NCBI GenBank assembly: GCA_036735565.1
Contig: DAINOC010000040.1
Span: 1-22,062, forward strand
Origin: Coraliomargarita_B sp036735565
GTDB lineage: Bacteria; Verrucomicrobiota; Verrucomicrobiia; Opitutales; Coraliomargaritaceae
Direction of reading: 5' to 3'
DNA length: 22,062 nucleotides
Positions 7,351-15,671 of this stretch are shown here, piece after piece; the stretch's first letter is position 1, and each line of letters starts with the position of its first letter. The position numbers and the translations under genes were made by a program. Below the pieces are notes generated by a model, which searched no databases, had not been told where the DNA came from, and worked only from the letters and a program-made list of their open reading frames with translations.

Positions 7351-7887
7351 TTAAAATCGGTTGGCTTTCTCAATGTGGATGATCAACATCTCACTGTCTT
7401 CGAGGATTTCGTAGCTGTGCTCCAGAGCGGCGTCGAACTTGAGGGCTTGCCCGGGCTTGAGCAGGTGTTTTTCCTTGGTGAGGGAGATCTGGATGCTACC
7501 CTTGCGTAGCCAGCAGATTTCGAATTCGTCGCCATGAGCCTCCGGCTTTTTCAACGAATCGCCGGTGTGGGCCGAGGCATGGAAGCAGGAGATACCCTTG
7601 AAGCGAACCGTCTCGAAGTCGAAGAGGCCGGAAGTGTAGGTTTCGATCTCCTTGAGTTGGGCGGAGCAGGACTCCGCGAGGCTCAACAGGTCGGTCGCGG
7701 AGAGGCCAAACACACGGGCCAGGCGATAGAGCGTGTCCAGCTCGATCATGTTTTGGTTGCGCTCGAGCTTGGAAAGTCCCGCAATGGAGATACCCGACTG
7801 GTTGGAGACGGCCTCCAGCGTCAAACCCGCGCGCTTGCGTAGATCCCGGACGACAGAGAAATCGAGCGTGTGTTGTTGCGGATCCAT
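7351..7887 (-). CDS. XRE-family regulator with C-terminal cupin domain
   Basis: A 178-residue transcription factor. Residues about 12-65 form a helix-turn-helix of the XRE type (VVRDLRKRAGLTLEAVS, then ISIAGLSKLERN as recognition region); residues about 105-175 form a small beta-barrel cupin (HGDEFEICWLRKGSI ... LKPGQALKFDAALEHSYEIL) that would bind a small effector. Family members often act as local repressors or activators of neighbouring catabolic genes. The ATG at 7887 is preferred; a TTG at 7896 in the same frame would add three residues. It is divergent from the FAD oxidoreductase across about 60 AT-rich bases and leads the isomerase/oxidoreductase genes, so it probably controls both arms and itself. 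Confidence 0.85.
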   Translation of the reverse strand: MDPQQHTLDFSVVRDLRKRAGLTLEAVSNQSGISIAGLSKLERNQNMIELDTLYRLARVFGLSATDLLSLAESCSAQLKEIETYTSGLFDFETVRFKGISCFHASAHTGDSLKKPEAHGDEFEICWLRKGSIQISLTKEKHLLKPGQALKFDAALEHSYEILEDSEMLIIHIEKANRF

Positions 7888-7949
7888 GCCTTTCAACTTG
7901 CGTTACGGGAAAATATTGTCAATAAATTTATCTTTCAAAACAATAAATC
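7888..7949. promoter_or_regulatory. AT-rich divergent control region with palindromes
   Basis: The bases between the regulator and the FAD oxidoreductase are far more AT-rich than the genes. A perfect 10-bp palindrome, ATAAATTTAT, lies at 7922-7931, inside a wider inverted pair TATTGT (7914-7919) and ACAATA (7940-7945). This is a plausible binding site for the XRE-cupin regulator. The oxidoreductase has no visible Shine-Dalgarno site. Confidence 0.45.
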
Positions 7950-10046
7950 ATGAAAAATTCGACATTTTCTCAGGATACTGGAGCGGTCCGTGTGCCGCAG
8001 GACATTCTTGATCGGCTCACGCGGGTGGACATGCCGGCGGTGCGCGGCATCGAGCCTTCTGCGGAGACCCTGCAGATCGCCGGTGAGGCTGTGCCGGTTT
8101 ACCGCTGCGAGACGCTGGTGCTGGGTAGTGGTGCGGCGGGCATGCGGGCGGTGGTCGAGTTGAAGCGCCGTGGTATTGATGTGCTGGTGGCCAGCACGGG
8201 ACTGTTCGCCGGAACCTCAGCTTGCTCGGGTTCGGACAAGCAGACGCTGTATACCGCGAGCACGGACTATAAAGGCGACAACTTCATCGAGTATGCGAAA
8301 GGGCTCTGTTCCGGTGGGGCCATGAACTTTTCCACCGCCTACGTCGAGGCGGTCGGCTCGATCGATGCCATCGGCGGCCTGCAGTTTATGGGCTTGCCGC
8401 TGCCGAGTGATGATCGTGGGGCCATTCTGCGCTACCAGACCGACCACGACGAAGCGGGCCGTGCGACCAGTTGTGGGCCGCGCACCTCGAAATTGATGGT
8501 GAAGGTGCTTTTTGACGAAGCCCTCACGCTGGGTGTGCGCATTCTGCCCGGTTGCAGCGGCATCCGCATCGTGAAGGAAGGCGAGGGTGATTCCGAGCGG
8601 GTCGCGGGTGTGATCGCACTGCACCGCGATGAAAAGCGCAATGCCTACGGGATGATCTTCATCCAGTGTGAGGATTTGGTTATCGCCACCGGCGGTCCCG
8701 GCGAGCTTTACCGTGACAGCGTGTATCCGCACCACTGTTACGGCGGCCTGGGGCTGGCGTTGGAGGCTGGGTTGGCTTTGACCAACCTGACCGAGAGCCA
8801 GTTCGGCATCGGAACGCCCCGGACCAAATTTCCGTGGAACCTCTCCGGCACCTACGTGCAAGTGATGCCCCGCGTGTATTCCGTGGGGGAGGATGGCGAA
8901 GAGATCCACTTCCTCAAGCGCTACTACCGCACTACGCGGGAGATGGTGTCGAACGTCTTCCGCAAGGGCTATCAGTGGCCCTACCACTCGACGCGAATGC
9001 TCGACTACAAGTCCAGCCTGTTTGATCTGGCGGTCTTTCTGGAGCGGCAGGCTGGGCGCAAGGTCTATTTGGACTTCCTTCGCAATCCGGAGCCGATCAA
9101 CGAGGGCGAGGCTTTCTCGTTGGATGACCTGGATGCGGACGTGCGTGCGTATCTGGAAAACAACGAGGCGCTCTGTGAGCTGCCGATCGACCGGCTCCAC
9201 CGGATGAATCCGCTGGCTATCGAGCTCTACAGGATGCACGGCACGGACCTGACGAAAGAGCCGCTGGAATTTGCCATGAACAACCAGCACATGAACGGAG
9301 GCATCCGGATCGATGATTGGGGCCGGACGAGTCTTGAAGGTTGTTACGCTATCGGCGAGGCGGCAGGCAGCCACGGCGTCACGCGGCCGGGCGGAGCGGC
9401 GCTTAATTCGGGGCAGGTTTTTGGTAAGCGGGCGGCCGTTGCGATCAAGCGGGCGCGTCTGCTCCGGACAGAGGCGGAGGTCGATGCCTCCGTGGTCGCT
9501 CGGGCCCTGGAGCAGGGCCTGGCGGAGGCCGGAGCCGCCCTTTCCAATGCCGACGGTCTCTCGCCGAAAGACGTGAAGGCCGAGATTCAGGACCGGATGA
9601 GTGATTATGCCGGAATTATTTGCTCCGGCCCTGAGGTGGCGGCCGCGCTCGAATCGGCTCATCAACTCCGCGAGATGGTCGAGGCAAAGGGCATCCGCGT
9701 CTCCTCACCTTCGCTGGTAGGGCAGGCCTTTCGCTGGCGGCAGATGGCTTTTGCCTCGGAAGCGGTGCTGACTGCGCTGGACTATTACATATGCAGCGGT
9801 GGCGGCAGCCGCGGGGCGCGGGCGATCTGCTCGGATGCCGGCACCCAGTGTCCTGACGCGTATCAGGAGGACCTGAGCCGATTCCGATTCATCGAGGAGA
9901 AGCCCGAAGACAAGGCGCAGCGCCTTGTCGTGCAGCTCAAGGACGGTGCCTTCAGCGTGCATCCCGAACCGGTGGATCTGACGCCGGAGATCGAGCGCGA
10001 ATTCTTCGAAAAGGGCTGGGGCCCGTATCTGGTTCAGGAAGGCTGA
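7950..10046 (+). CDS. FAD-dependent oxidoreductase, FrdA/SdhA-like
   Basis: A 698-residue flavoprotein of the succinate dehydrogenase / fumarate reductase / aspartate oxidase superfamily. Seen: the dinucleotide-binding motif GSGAAG (residues 59-64) some 58 residues in, after an N-terminal extension; the second FAD contact IATGGPGELY; NNQHMNGGIRI followed by GCYAIGEAAGSHG and PGGAALNSGQ, the FAD-binding C-terminal half of the domain; and a helical C-terminal domain with GGGSRGARA resembling the SRGAH segment of FrdA. There is no twin-arginine signal and no adjacent iron-sulfur or membrane-anchor subunit, so it is unlikely to be a respiratory succinate or fumarate enzyme. Linked to the XRE-cupin regulator and a permease, it more probably oxidises or reduces a sugar-derived acid in the cytoplasm. 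Substrate and electron acceptor are unknown. Confidence 0.8.
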   Translation: MKNSTFSQDTGAVRVPQDILDRLTRVDMPAVRGIEPSAETLQIAGEAVPVYRCETLVLGSGAAGMRAVVELKRRGIDVLVASTGLFAGTSACSGSDKQTLYTASTDYKGDNFIEYAKGLCSGGAMNFSTAYVEAVGSIDAIGGLQFMGLPLPSDDRGAILRYQTDHDEAGRATSCGPRTSKLMVKVLFDEALTLGVRILPGCSGIRIVKEGEGDSERVAGVIALHRDEKRNAYGMIFIQCEDLVIATGGPGELYRDSVYPHHCYGGLGLALEAGLALTNLTESQFGIGTPRTKFPWNLSGTYVQVMPRVYSVGEDGEEIHFLKRYYRTTREMVSNVFRKGYQWPYHSTRMLDYKSSLFDLAVFLERQAGRKVYLDFLRNPEPINEGEAFSLDDLDADVRAYLENNEALCELPIDRLHRMNPLAIELYRMHGTDLTKEPLEFAMNNQHMNGGIRIDDWGRTSLEGCYAIGEAAGSHGVTRPGGAALNSGQVFGKRAAVAIKRARLLRTEAEVDASVVARALEQGLAEAGAALSNADGLSPKDVKAEIQDRMSDYAGIICSGPEVAAALESAHQLREMVEAKGIRVSSPSLVGQAFRWRQMAFASEAVLTALDYYICSGGGSRGARAICSDAGTQCPDAYQEDLSRFRFIEEKPEDKAQRLVVQLKDGAFSVHPEPVDLTPEIEREFFEKGWGPYLVQEG

Positions 10047-10090
10047 TTGTAAGCAATCCGTCCGGCGAACGTTCCGGCAGGGTAATATTG

Positions 10091-10966
10091 ATGGAAACGT
10101 ATCATCTCAACGCCCTGCTGGCTGCTGTGGTTTATTCGGTATCGGCGGTCTTCTCCAAGACTGCGCTGACGCGGGGTTGCGGCATCATGCGCCTGTCCTT
10201 CGTGATGAACTGGACTTTCGCGATGGTCTTTGTGTTGGCGCTTGTCTGGCAGGTGGAGCCGGTTTCCCTGAGTCGCCTCCACCAACCTCTGCTCACCGGC
10301 TTGTTTTTCTTCATTGCCCATGTCTTCACTTTCGCGGCGATCCGCATGGGGGATGTGAGTTTGCAGACGCCGGTGATGGGGACCAAGGCGATCTTCGTAG
10401 CCGTCATCGCCGTGGTTTTCGGCCTGCAGGCGGTGACGTGGTCGCTGGCTGCGGCAGCGGTCCTGGCGGCAACGGCAGTGGCGCTTCTCGGCTTTTCCGG
10501 CGGCAAGGCCCGGCGGGTAGGCCTGACCATCGGGCTGAGCCTGTGCAGTGCGTTTTTCTTTGCCTGCTCGGATCAGATGGTCGGCGTCTATGGAGAGGCC
10601 TTTGGGAAACGGTCGTTTCTGATCATCACCATGCTATGCAACGCCGGACTGTCGCTCACGCTAATCCCCTTTTTCAATGGCCGACTACGGGACATTTCCC
10701 GCCCGGCGAGGCCGTTTGTGTTGATTGCCTCGCTGGGCATGGCCCTGCAGGCCCTGCTTCTCAACTACACGATCGCCAGCTCCGGTCAGGTCGTGGCGAT
10801 CAATATCCTCTACAGCGTCCGGGGCTTGTTCAGTGTTTTGATCGGGCTCGGTTTGACCTGGATATTCGCTTCGAAGCTCGAGCGCGTCAGCACAAAGGTT
10901 GGAACTTTGCGCATGGTCGGCGCGCTGCTCATCAGTTGCGCGATCGTGATCGTGCTTACGAATTGA
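10091..10966 (+). CDS. DMT-superfamily (EamA-like) permease
   Basis: A 291-residue inner-membrane protein with ten hydrophobic segments in two repeated halves of five, the architecture of the drug/metabolite transporter superfamily (EamA domains). Seen: the first helix pair (LLAAVVYSVSAVFSKTAL), a conserved late-half segment (NYTIASSGQVVAINILYSVRG), and a short C-terminal helix. The start is taken at ATG 10091, eight bases after an AGGG; a TTG codon directly before it is in frame. It follows the FAD oxidoreductase by 44 bases and is probably cotranscribed, so it may import the substrate or export a product of that pathway. The direction and solute cannot be deduced. Confidence 0.82.
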   Translation: METYHLNALLAAVVYSVSAVFSKTALTRGCGIMRLSFVMNWTFAMVFVLALVWQVEPVSLSRLHQPLLTGLFFFIAHVFTFAAIRMGDVSLQTPVMGTKAIFVAVIAVVFGLQAVTWSLAAAAVLAATAVALLGFSGGKARRVGLTIGLSLCSAFFFACSDQMVGVYGEAFGKRSFLIITMLCNAGLSLTLIPFFNGRLRDISRPARPFVLIASLGMALQALLLNYTIASSGQVVAINILYSVRGLFSVLIGLGLTWIFASKLERVSTKVGTLRMVGALLISCAIVIVLTN

Positions 10967-11292
10967 GATGGTCTTTTTGCGTTGATCGGTGCCTTACGCT
11001 TCAAGTGGCGCGGATGACAACTCTGCCCACGTCTTGTTCTGTGTTCTCTCTTATGTGGACTCTGAAAAGAGAAAGGAGCGCTATAAGGCAGGCTTCCAAG
11101 CGGCGTCGTGCACGCAAAAATAAGCTTTTGCATGGAGCGAGAAGCCAGCTTGCTTGCCTCTGGATCAGTGGCGCTTATGGTGTTTGTGGAACCAGAATCA
11201 ATAGAATAGAACAATAATGACTGTCGGGCAGTCACCATCACTTTTCTTCCAAACTATTGCCGGACCTATAACCAACAATCAGATAGAAAAAT
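10967..11292. other. Gene-free stretch with small inverted repeats
   Basis: No coding frame here looks real. Two short inverted repeats stand out: GCAAAA-ATAAGC-TTTTGC at 11114-11131 and TGACTG-TCGGG-CAGTCA at 11218-11234. Neither is followed by a clear T-run. Base composition becomes more AT-rich toward 11200. It probably holds the end of the permease transcript and the promoter of the PEP-CTERM gene, but no convincing promoter is visible. Confidence 0.35.
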
Positions 11293-12009
11293 ATAGGACA
11301 CAGACAAAGATCAGTTCGCAGCCTCGTCATTGCACTGCTCTCGCTCGGATGCTTATCCGGGGTTGCCAATGCCGCACTCATTATCACGGTAACCGGGGAA
11401 TTGTTTCAAAATACTCACGACGGTTCCGCCTTCGGCGTTGGTGAAACGGTAACGGTATCTTTTACGACAATCAATGGACTCGGGGTGCCCAATTTGGAAA
11501 ACAGCGCTACAAACGTCCATTGGGAAACGACGAATGACAATTCAGATTTCAGATTTGGCCCTTTGTTTTGGTCAAATATCACCATTTCCGGAACAACAGG
11601 GAGCTATAATTCGGCGACCAGTGATCATACCAGTTGGCTTGAGTCGGGGGATCGGCGTAATGCCTTTTATGCAGCGGTCTGGGAGGACGGCGATAATGGT
11701 TTCGGCTTATTTAGAGGCGGTGAGGAAATTAATTTTATCGATGCTTTCATAGAACCTTCCACCTTGGTCCCGGCAGTTTACGGAGCCGATTCATCCGTTA
11801 CACCGGAGACAACCTTCATGGACGGGACCTTCGATGTTTCCGGGGCCGATCAAAGAACACTCTATTTTTACACGAATAGTTGGGCGAACGAATACATTGC
11901 CACGATTAGCTCGGTTTCGATAACGGCAAGTGCGATTCCCGAGCCATCATCGGCTTTTATTGTTGGGCTTGGCGTCTTTTGTTTAATTGCTCTTAGACGC
12001 AAAGCTTAA
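11293..12009 (+). CDS. PEP-CTERM sorting-domain secreted protein, start codon unclear
   Basis: A secreted protein of about 238 residues with a C-terminal PEP-CTERM sorting signal: IPEPSS (P216-E217-P218), a hydrophobic helix, then RRK. Such proteins are processed by an exosortase and sent to the outer surface or matrix. The body is rich in Thr, Ser, Asn and Gly, with no recognised domain. A good signal peptide is in frame upstream of the only normal start (TTG at 11401): arginines, then LVIALLSLGCLSGVANA with cleavage after that Ala. The frame is open from the TAG at 11284, but between there and the signal peptide there is no ATG, GTG or TTG; an ATA at 11293 sits where ATG is expected. Either ATA is used, the start codon has mutated, or there is a base error. 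The gene is poorer in GC than its neighbours, which may indicate recent gain. Confidence 0.7.
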   Translation: MGHRQRSVRSLVIALLSLGCLSGVANAALIITVTGELFQNTHDGSAFGVGETVTVSFTTINGLGVPNLENSATNVHWETTNDNSDFRFGPLFWSNITISGTTGSYNSATSDHTSWLESGDRRNAFYAAVWEDGDNGFGLFRGGEEINFIDAFIEPSTLVPAVYGADSSVTPETTFMDGTFDVSGADQRTLYFYTNSWANEYIATISSVSITASAIPEPSSAFIVGLGVFCLIALRRKA

Positions 12010-12068
12010 GGGCTTAGGACGGTCCGACACAGTGACATGGGTTGACCTCGTCCGCTGGGTTTTCGCCT

Positions 12069-13010
12069 CTACGGTCGGGCCCGGTGGAAATTTTCCGTGA
12101 CGAGGAGTTCGCAAGGTTCTGAGGCCTCAAAATCAAAAACATCGGCAGCCGGAAGCAGCGCATTTTGCGATCGTTCGAGGCGTTGGCCATTTTGGGCGAC
12201 AAGGGAGCCTTTGACCACGCTGAGGATGCGCGCTTGCCCCGCATCAAAGTGGACCGACTCTCCTTCCATGAGGCAGACCTTGCGCAAGTCGAAGACCGGG
12301 CTCTCTACCAGGGTTTTGGATTCATTTCCTGTCTGGAGCGGTGCCGGTTCAAAGTCTTCAAAATCGATACTGGCCAGCGACTGCTCAACATGGAGTTGGC
12401 GGGGTTGGCCGTCGAGGCCGACGCGGCCCCAGTCGTAGACGCGGTAGGTAGTGTCGGAATTTTGCTGGATTTCGAGAATGAGGTTGACGCCGCCGATGGC
12501 GTGGAGGCGTCCGCTCTCAATGAAGATGGAGTCTCCCTCAGTGACCCGGATAGTGTGAATCAGGGGTGCGAGGGTATCGCTTTGAATGGCGGCTTCGAAA
12601 AGCTCCCGAGTTATGCCTTTTTTGAGCCCGGCCATAATGGTGGCACCGGGATCGGCCTCAGCGATATACCAGTTCTCGGTCTTCGGCTCGCCTCCGAGGG
12701 TATCGGCAACCGAAGCCGGCGGGTGCACCTGAAGACTCAGCCTTTCCTGGCAATCGAGCCACTTCACGAGGATAGGGAAAGGGCGGTCGGCCGGCCAGCC
12801 GGGGCCCATGATACCCTCGGGATCGGCGGCGATGAGCTCGCGGAGGCTCAGGCCCGATGCCGTCCGGGACATCGCTTCCGGGCGGTCGACGATTTCCCAG
12901 CTCTCGCCGATCGTTTTGCCTTCCGGCAGTTCTCGGCGCAATTTGGTGGCGAGGTCACGCCCGCCCCAGACGCGTTCCTGATAGATTGGCTCAAAGACGT
13001 AGAATGGCAT
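12069..13010 (-). CDS. manA: Mannose-6-phosphate isomerase, class I (short form)
   Basis: A 313-residue zinc enzyme of the cupin type that interconverts mannose 6-phosphate and fructose 6-phosphate, feeding mannose into glycolysis or supplying GDP-mannose for polysaccharides. Seen: the N-terminal VWGGRDL, zinc ligands Gln94 and His96 (LSLQVHP), Glu112 (KTENWYI) and His170 (SGRLHAIG), and the IQQNSDTTYRVYDWGR segment with its catalytic-region Arg. The length matches the short bacillar type of class I enzyme, not the longer enterobacterial one. It is the last gene of the minus-strand run and converges on the PEP-CTERM gene. A 40-base spacer with GTTGGAGT repeats separates it from the glutamate dehydrogenase upstream. 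Confidence 0.9.
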   Translation of the reverse strand: MPFYVFEPIYQERVWGGRDLATKLRRELPEGKTIGESWEIVDRPEAMSRTASGLSLRELIAADPEGIMGPGWPADRPFPILVKWLDCQERLSLQVHPPASVADTLGGEPKTENWYIAEADPGATIMAGLKKGITRELFEAAIQSDTLAPLIHTIRVTEGDSIFIESGRLHAIGGVNLILEIQQNSDTTYRVYDWGRVGLDGQPRQLHVEQSLASIDFEDFEPAPLQTGNESKTLVESPVFDLRKVCLMEGESVHFDAGQARILSVVKGSLVAQNGQRLERSQNALLPAADVFDFEASEPCELLVTENFHRARP

Positions 13011-13012
13011 GG

Positions 13013-13033
13013 GTTGGAGTGTTGGAGTGTTGG
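13013..13033. repeat. Short tandem 8-bp repeat between manA and the dehydrogenase
   Basis: Two full copies and a partial third of GTTGGAGT stand head to tail directly upstream of the manA start codon. This is another example of the short-unit intergenic repeats seen at several junctions in this window. Confidence 0.7.
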
Positions 13034-13050
13034 ATTTGAGTCTTGAGCGC

Positions 13051-14376
13051 TTAGGGGAAGACGCCGCGCATCTCGTAGACTTTGGCGATGCGTTGGATGG
13101 CGGCAGCGTAGGAGGCGAGGCGCATGCCGCATTGGAGTTGTTCGGCTGTTTCGAGCACGCGGTGAGCGGCGGCAGTCATGGTCTTGCGCAGGCGCTCGTC
13201 GACCAGTTCGGCATCCCAGGTCTCGGACTGGCGGTTTTGTTTCCATTCGAAATAGCTCACGGTGACGCCGCCGGCATTGCAGAGGATGGCCGGGAGCACT
13301 TCGATGCCGCGTGCGAGAAGGTGTTGTTCGGCGCGCGGTGTGGTTGGGGCGTTGGCGGCTTCGACGACAATCTTACAGCGCAACTTTTTGGCGTGTTCGA
13401 GATCGACCATCTGCTCGAGAGCGGCCGGGATGAAGAGGTCCACTTCCGTCTGGTAGAAGGTGTCCTCATCGATGCCCTCAGCGCCGGGGTAGCCGGCGAC
13501 CCCTCCCTTTGCGAGGACGTGCCGGTAGAGCGCCTCGGCATCGATTCCATCGGTGCAGGCAATGGCACCGGTGTGATCGAGGACGGCCTTCAGCCGCGCC
13601 CCCTTGGCCGCCAGCAAGCGGGCGGTCCAGGAGCCGACGTTGCCATAGCCGATCAGGCTGTAGCTTTGCTCGGCGAGCGTAAAGCCCATGCCAGGCAGCA
13701 GAGCTTCCAGGACATAGACGAGGCCCTGGCCGGTCGCCTTGTCGCGGCCCCGCGAACCGCCGAATTCGATGGGCTTACCGGTCACGACGCCGCGGGCGGT
13801 CACCTTTGTGGAGGACTCGGCGAAGTTGATATAGGTGTCGGCCATCCAGGCCATGATCTGGGAGTTGGTGCCCACGTCGGGTGCCGGAATATCGTAGTCG
13901 GGCCCGATGTTATTGCCCAGCGCCGCAGTCATGCGGCGGGTCACCCGCTCGAGTTCGCTCTGGCTTAGGGTGCGCGGGTCCACCTTCAAGGCGCCCTTGG
14001 CTCCGCCGTAGGGCAGGCCGGCAAGGGCGCACTTCATGGTCATCAGCAGGGCGAGGGTTTTGACCTCGTCGAGCTTGACCTCGTGGTGGTAGCGGATGCC
14101 GCCCTTGTAGGGCCCCAGCACATTGTTGTGCTGGACGCGGTAGCCTTTGAAGAGCCGCCAGGTGCCGTCGTCCATCTTGACCGGGCAGTGCACCATGATT
14201 TCGTTTTTCGGCTGGGATAGGATGAGCTTCAGCGCGTGGGGCACCTCAAGCAGCTCCGCCGCTTCCAACACCGAGCCGATGGTCTGGAAGTAGAGGTTGT
14301 GGTCGTCGTAATATTCTTCGAGCTCTTTGAATATCTCGCGGGCGGACTGGCAGGCAGGGGTGTCACAGGATTCCAT
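13051..14376 (-). CDS. Glutamate dehydrogenase (Glu/Leu/Phe/Val family)
   Basis: A 441-residue cytoplasmic enzyme that interconverts glutamate and 2-oxoglutarate plus ammonium with NAD or NADP. Seen: the substrate-binding lysine region (GPYKGGIRYH, Lys91), the catalytic Lys127 in LPYGGAKGAL, Asp167 in DIPAPDVGT, followed by NSQIMAWMADTY, and the C-terminal Rossmann motif GYGNVG. The start is set at ATG 14376 (MESCDTPACQ); the open frame runs 68 codons further up, but that part is proline-rich, unlike the family, and unlikely to be translated. Cofactor preference cannot be fixed from sequence alone. A Leu/Phe-type dehydrogenase is possible but less likely, given the length and the K/D motif context. 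Confidence 0.86.
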   Translation of the reverse strand: MESCDTPACQSAREIFKELEEYYDDHNLYFQTIGSVLEAAELLEVPHALKLILSQPKNEIMVHCPVKMDDGTWRLFKGYRVQHNNVLGPYKGGIRYHHEVKLDEVKTLALLMTMKCALAGLPYGGAKGALKVDPRTLSQSELERVTRRMTAALGNNIGPDYDIPAPDVGTNSQIMAWMADTYINFAESSTKVTARGVVTGKPIEFGGSRGRDKATGQGLVYVLEALLPGMGFTLAEQSYSLIGYGNVGSWTARLLAAKGARLKAVLDHTGAIACTDGIDAEALYRHVLAKGGVAGYPGAEGIDEDTFYQTEVDLFIPAALEQMVDLEHAKKLRCKIVVEAANAPTTPRAEQHLLARGIEVLPAILCNAGGVTVSYFEWKQNRQSETWDAELVDERLRKTMTAAAHRVLETAEQLQCGMRLASYAAAIQRIAKVYEMRGVFP

Positions 14377-14576
14377 GGGGCGAAGCTTGTGCGGGCTTAT
14401 CCGCCTGACAAGCATTAGCGCGTGAAAAGCGCCGACAGGTTGCGGCTTTTCGGGGGAGGGCTGTGCGTGTGGGGCAGGGAAGCGGGTGTTGGTGAAGCCT
14501 GTCGTGTATCCGGTCCAGGCTGCGTGTCCGCCGGAACTTTTCAAGCGAAGGGGGAGCTGGACCCTTGGGAAGCGGC

Positions 14577-15161
14577 TCAATCAACCTGAACCAATGCTTC
14601 GCTGAAATGTTTGCGGCAGAGGGCGATGTAGCGTTCGTTACCGCCGATCTCGATTTGTGCTCCGGCGTGGATGGGGCGGCCGGCTGCGTCGGTGCGCAGG
14701 TTCATGGTGGCTTTGCGGCCGCAGTGGCAGATGGTTTTCAGCTCGGTCAGGTTATCGGCCCAGCCGAGCAGGGCAGCGCTGCCCTCGAAGAGCCGACCCT
14801 GGAAGTCGGTGCGCAGGCCATAACAAAGCACGGGGATGCCCAGGTCGTCAGCGACACGGCAGAGCTGGCGCACCTGGGCCTCGGTCAAGAACTGAGCTTC
14901 GTCCACGAGGACGCAGCTCGGTTGCTCGGTCGGGCAGAGAGCCGCGACCATGGCAAAGAGGTCGGCATCGCGCGAGAAGACTCGTGCTTCCGTTTTCAAC
15001 CCGATGCGTGAGGCGATGATCCCGCGACCCGCGCGTTGGTCGAGCTCGGGGGTGAGCAGGAGTGTCGACATCCCACGCTCCTGGTAGTTGTGGCTGGACT
15101 GGAGCAGGCTGGTGCTTTTGCCCGCGTTCATGGCCGAGTAGTAAAAATAGACTTTGGCCAT
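14577..15161 (-). CDS. tdk: Thymidine kinase (type II, Tdk)
   Basis: A 194-residue enzyme that phosphorylates thymidine to dTMP with ATP, the first salvage step. Seen: a P-loop (SAMNAGKST, residues 9-17), the Walker B-like DEAQF (87-91) that includes the catalytic Glu, and zinc-lasso ligands Cys145, Cys147, Cys182 and His185. The lengths and spacings agree with the bacterial/human TK1-type enzyme, except that the first Cys pair is separated by one residue and not two. It starts six bases after the folA stop and is surely cotranscribed with it. With ThyA and FolA upstream, this makes a compact dTMP supply cluster that combines de novo and salvage routes. Confidence 0.93.
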   Translation of the reverse strand: MAKVYFYYSAMNAGKSTSLLQSSHNYQERGMSTLLLTPELDQRAGRGIIASRIGLKTEARVFSRDADLFAMVAALCPTEQPSCVLVDEAQFLTEAQVRQLCRVADDLGIPVLCYGLRTDFQGRLFEGSAALLGWADNLTELKTICHCGRKATMNLRTDAAGRPIHAGAQIEIGGNERYIALCRKHFSEALVQVD

Positions 15162-15167
15162 GTCCGA

Positions 15168-15671
15168 TCAGGAAGACGTGATTGTCGATCCCGCCGCGTC
15201 GGCTTTGCGCACCCAGCGATGGATGGTGAAGTCCGGGGTCTCGCGTATGGTTTCGGCAATTTCAAAATCCTCTTCGAAGGGCGGCAGGAGGGTATCGCCC
15301 TCCACCACGCGGTGCACCCGGGTGAGAAAGACTTCGTCGCAGAGGTGAAAGGTTTGGCGGTAGATTTCGGCGCCGCCGGCGATCCAGATGATTTTGTCGG
15401 TTTCCAGCGCTTTCAGTGGTTCCAGGCTGGTGATGCAGGTGACTCCGGGGACGTCCATCGGCTGGCGGCTGACTAGATAGGTTTGCCTGCCAGGGAGCGG
15501 CTTGCCGATGCTCTCGTAGGTCTTGCGCCCCATCACGAGGATGCCGCCTATGGTCTTTTGCTTAAACCAGTTGAAGTCTTCGGGGAGGTGCCAGGGGATG
15601 TCATTGGCGTTTCCGATGACGCGGTTTTCCGACATGGCGGCGATGGCTTTGAAAGTCTTCGAAGAGTTCAT
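15168..15671 (-). CDS. folA: Dihydrofolate reductase
   Basis: A 167-residue NADPH-dependent enzyme that reduces dihydrofolate to tetrahydrofolate. Seen: the N-terminal AIAAMSENRVIG, the Met20-loop region IPWHLPEDFNWFK with the catalytic Asp32, the MGRKTYESIG cofactor-binding segment, and IWIAGGAEIY near residue 95. Length is normal for a chromosomal bacterial enzyme. It lies directly downstream of thyA, whose reaction produces dihydrofolate, and six bases before tdk. The 109-base space between it and thyA is filled by degenerate repeats. Confidence 0.94.
   Translation of the reverse strand: MNSSKTFKAIAAMSENRVIGNANDIPWHLPEDFNWFKQKTIGGILVMGRKTYESIGKPLPGRQTYLVSRQPMDVPGVTCITSLEPLKALETDKIIWIAGGAEIYRQTFHLCDEVFLTRVHRVVEGDTLLPPFEEDFEIAETIRETPDFTIHRWVRKADAAGSTITSS

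Noticed and set aside
8217..9665. 482-codon minus-strand open frame
   Set aside because: Antisense to the FAD oxidoreductase, which carries clear FAD-binding motifs; no protein-family features are visible on the minus strand.
7950..10046. Respiratory fumarate reductase or succinate dehydrogenase subunit A
   Set aside because: No iron-sulfur or membrane-anchor gene is adjacent, the sequence is longer, and the context is a regulated catabolic locus; only the fold is shared.
14377..14580. 68-residue N-terminal extension of the glutamate dehydrogenase
   Set aside because: Proline-rich, without resemblance to the family's N-terminus; the ATG at 14376 gives the normal length.
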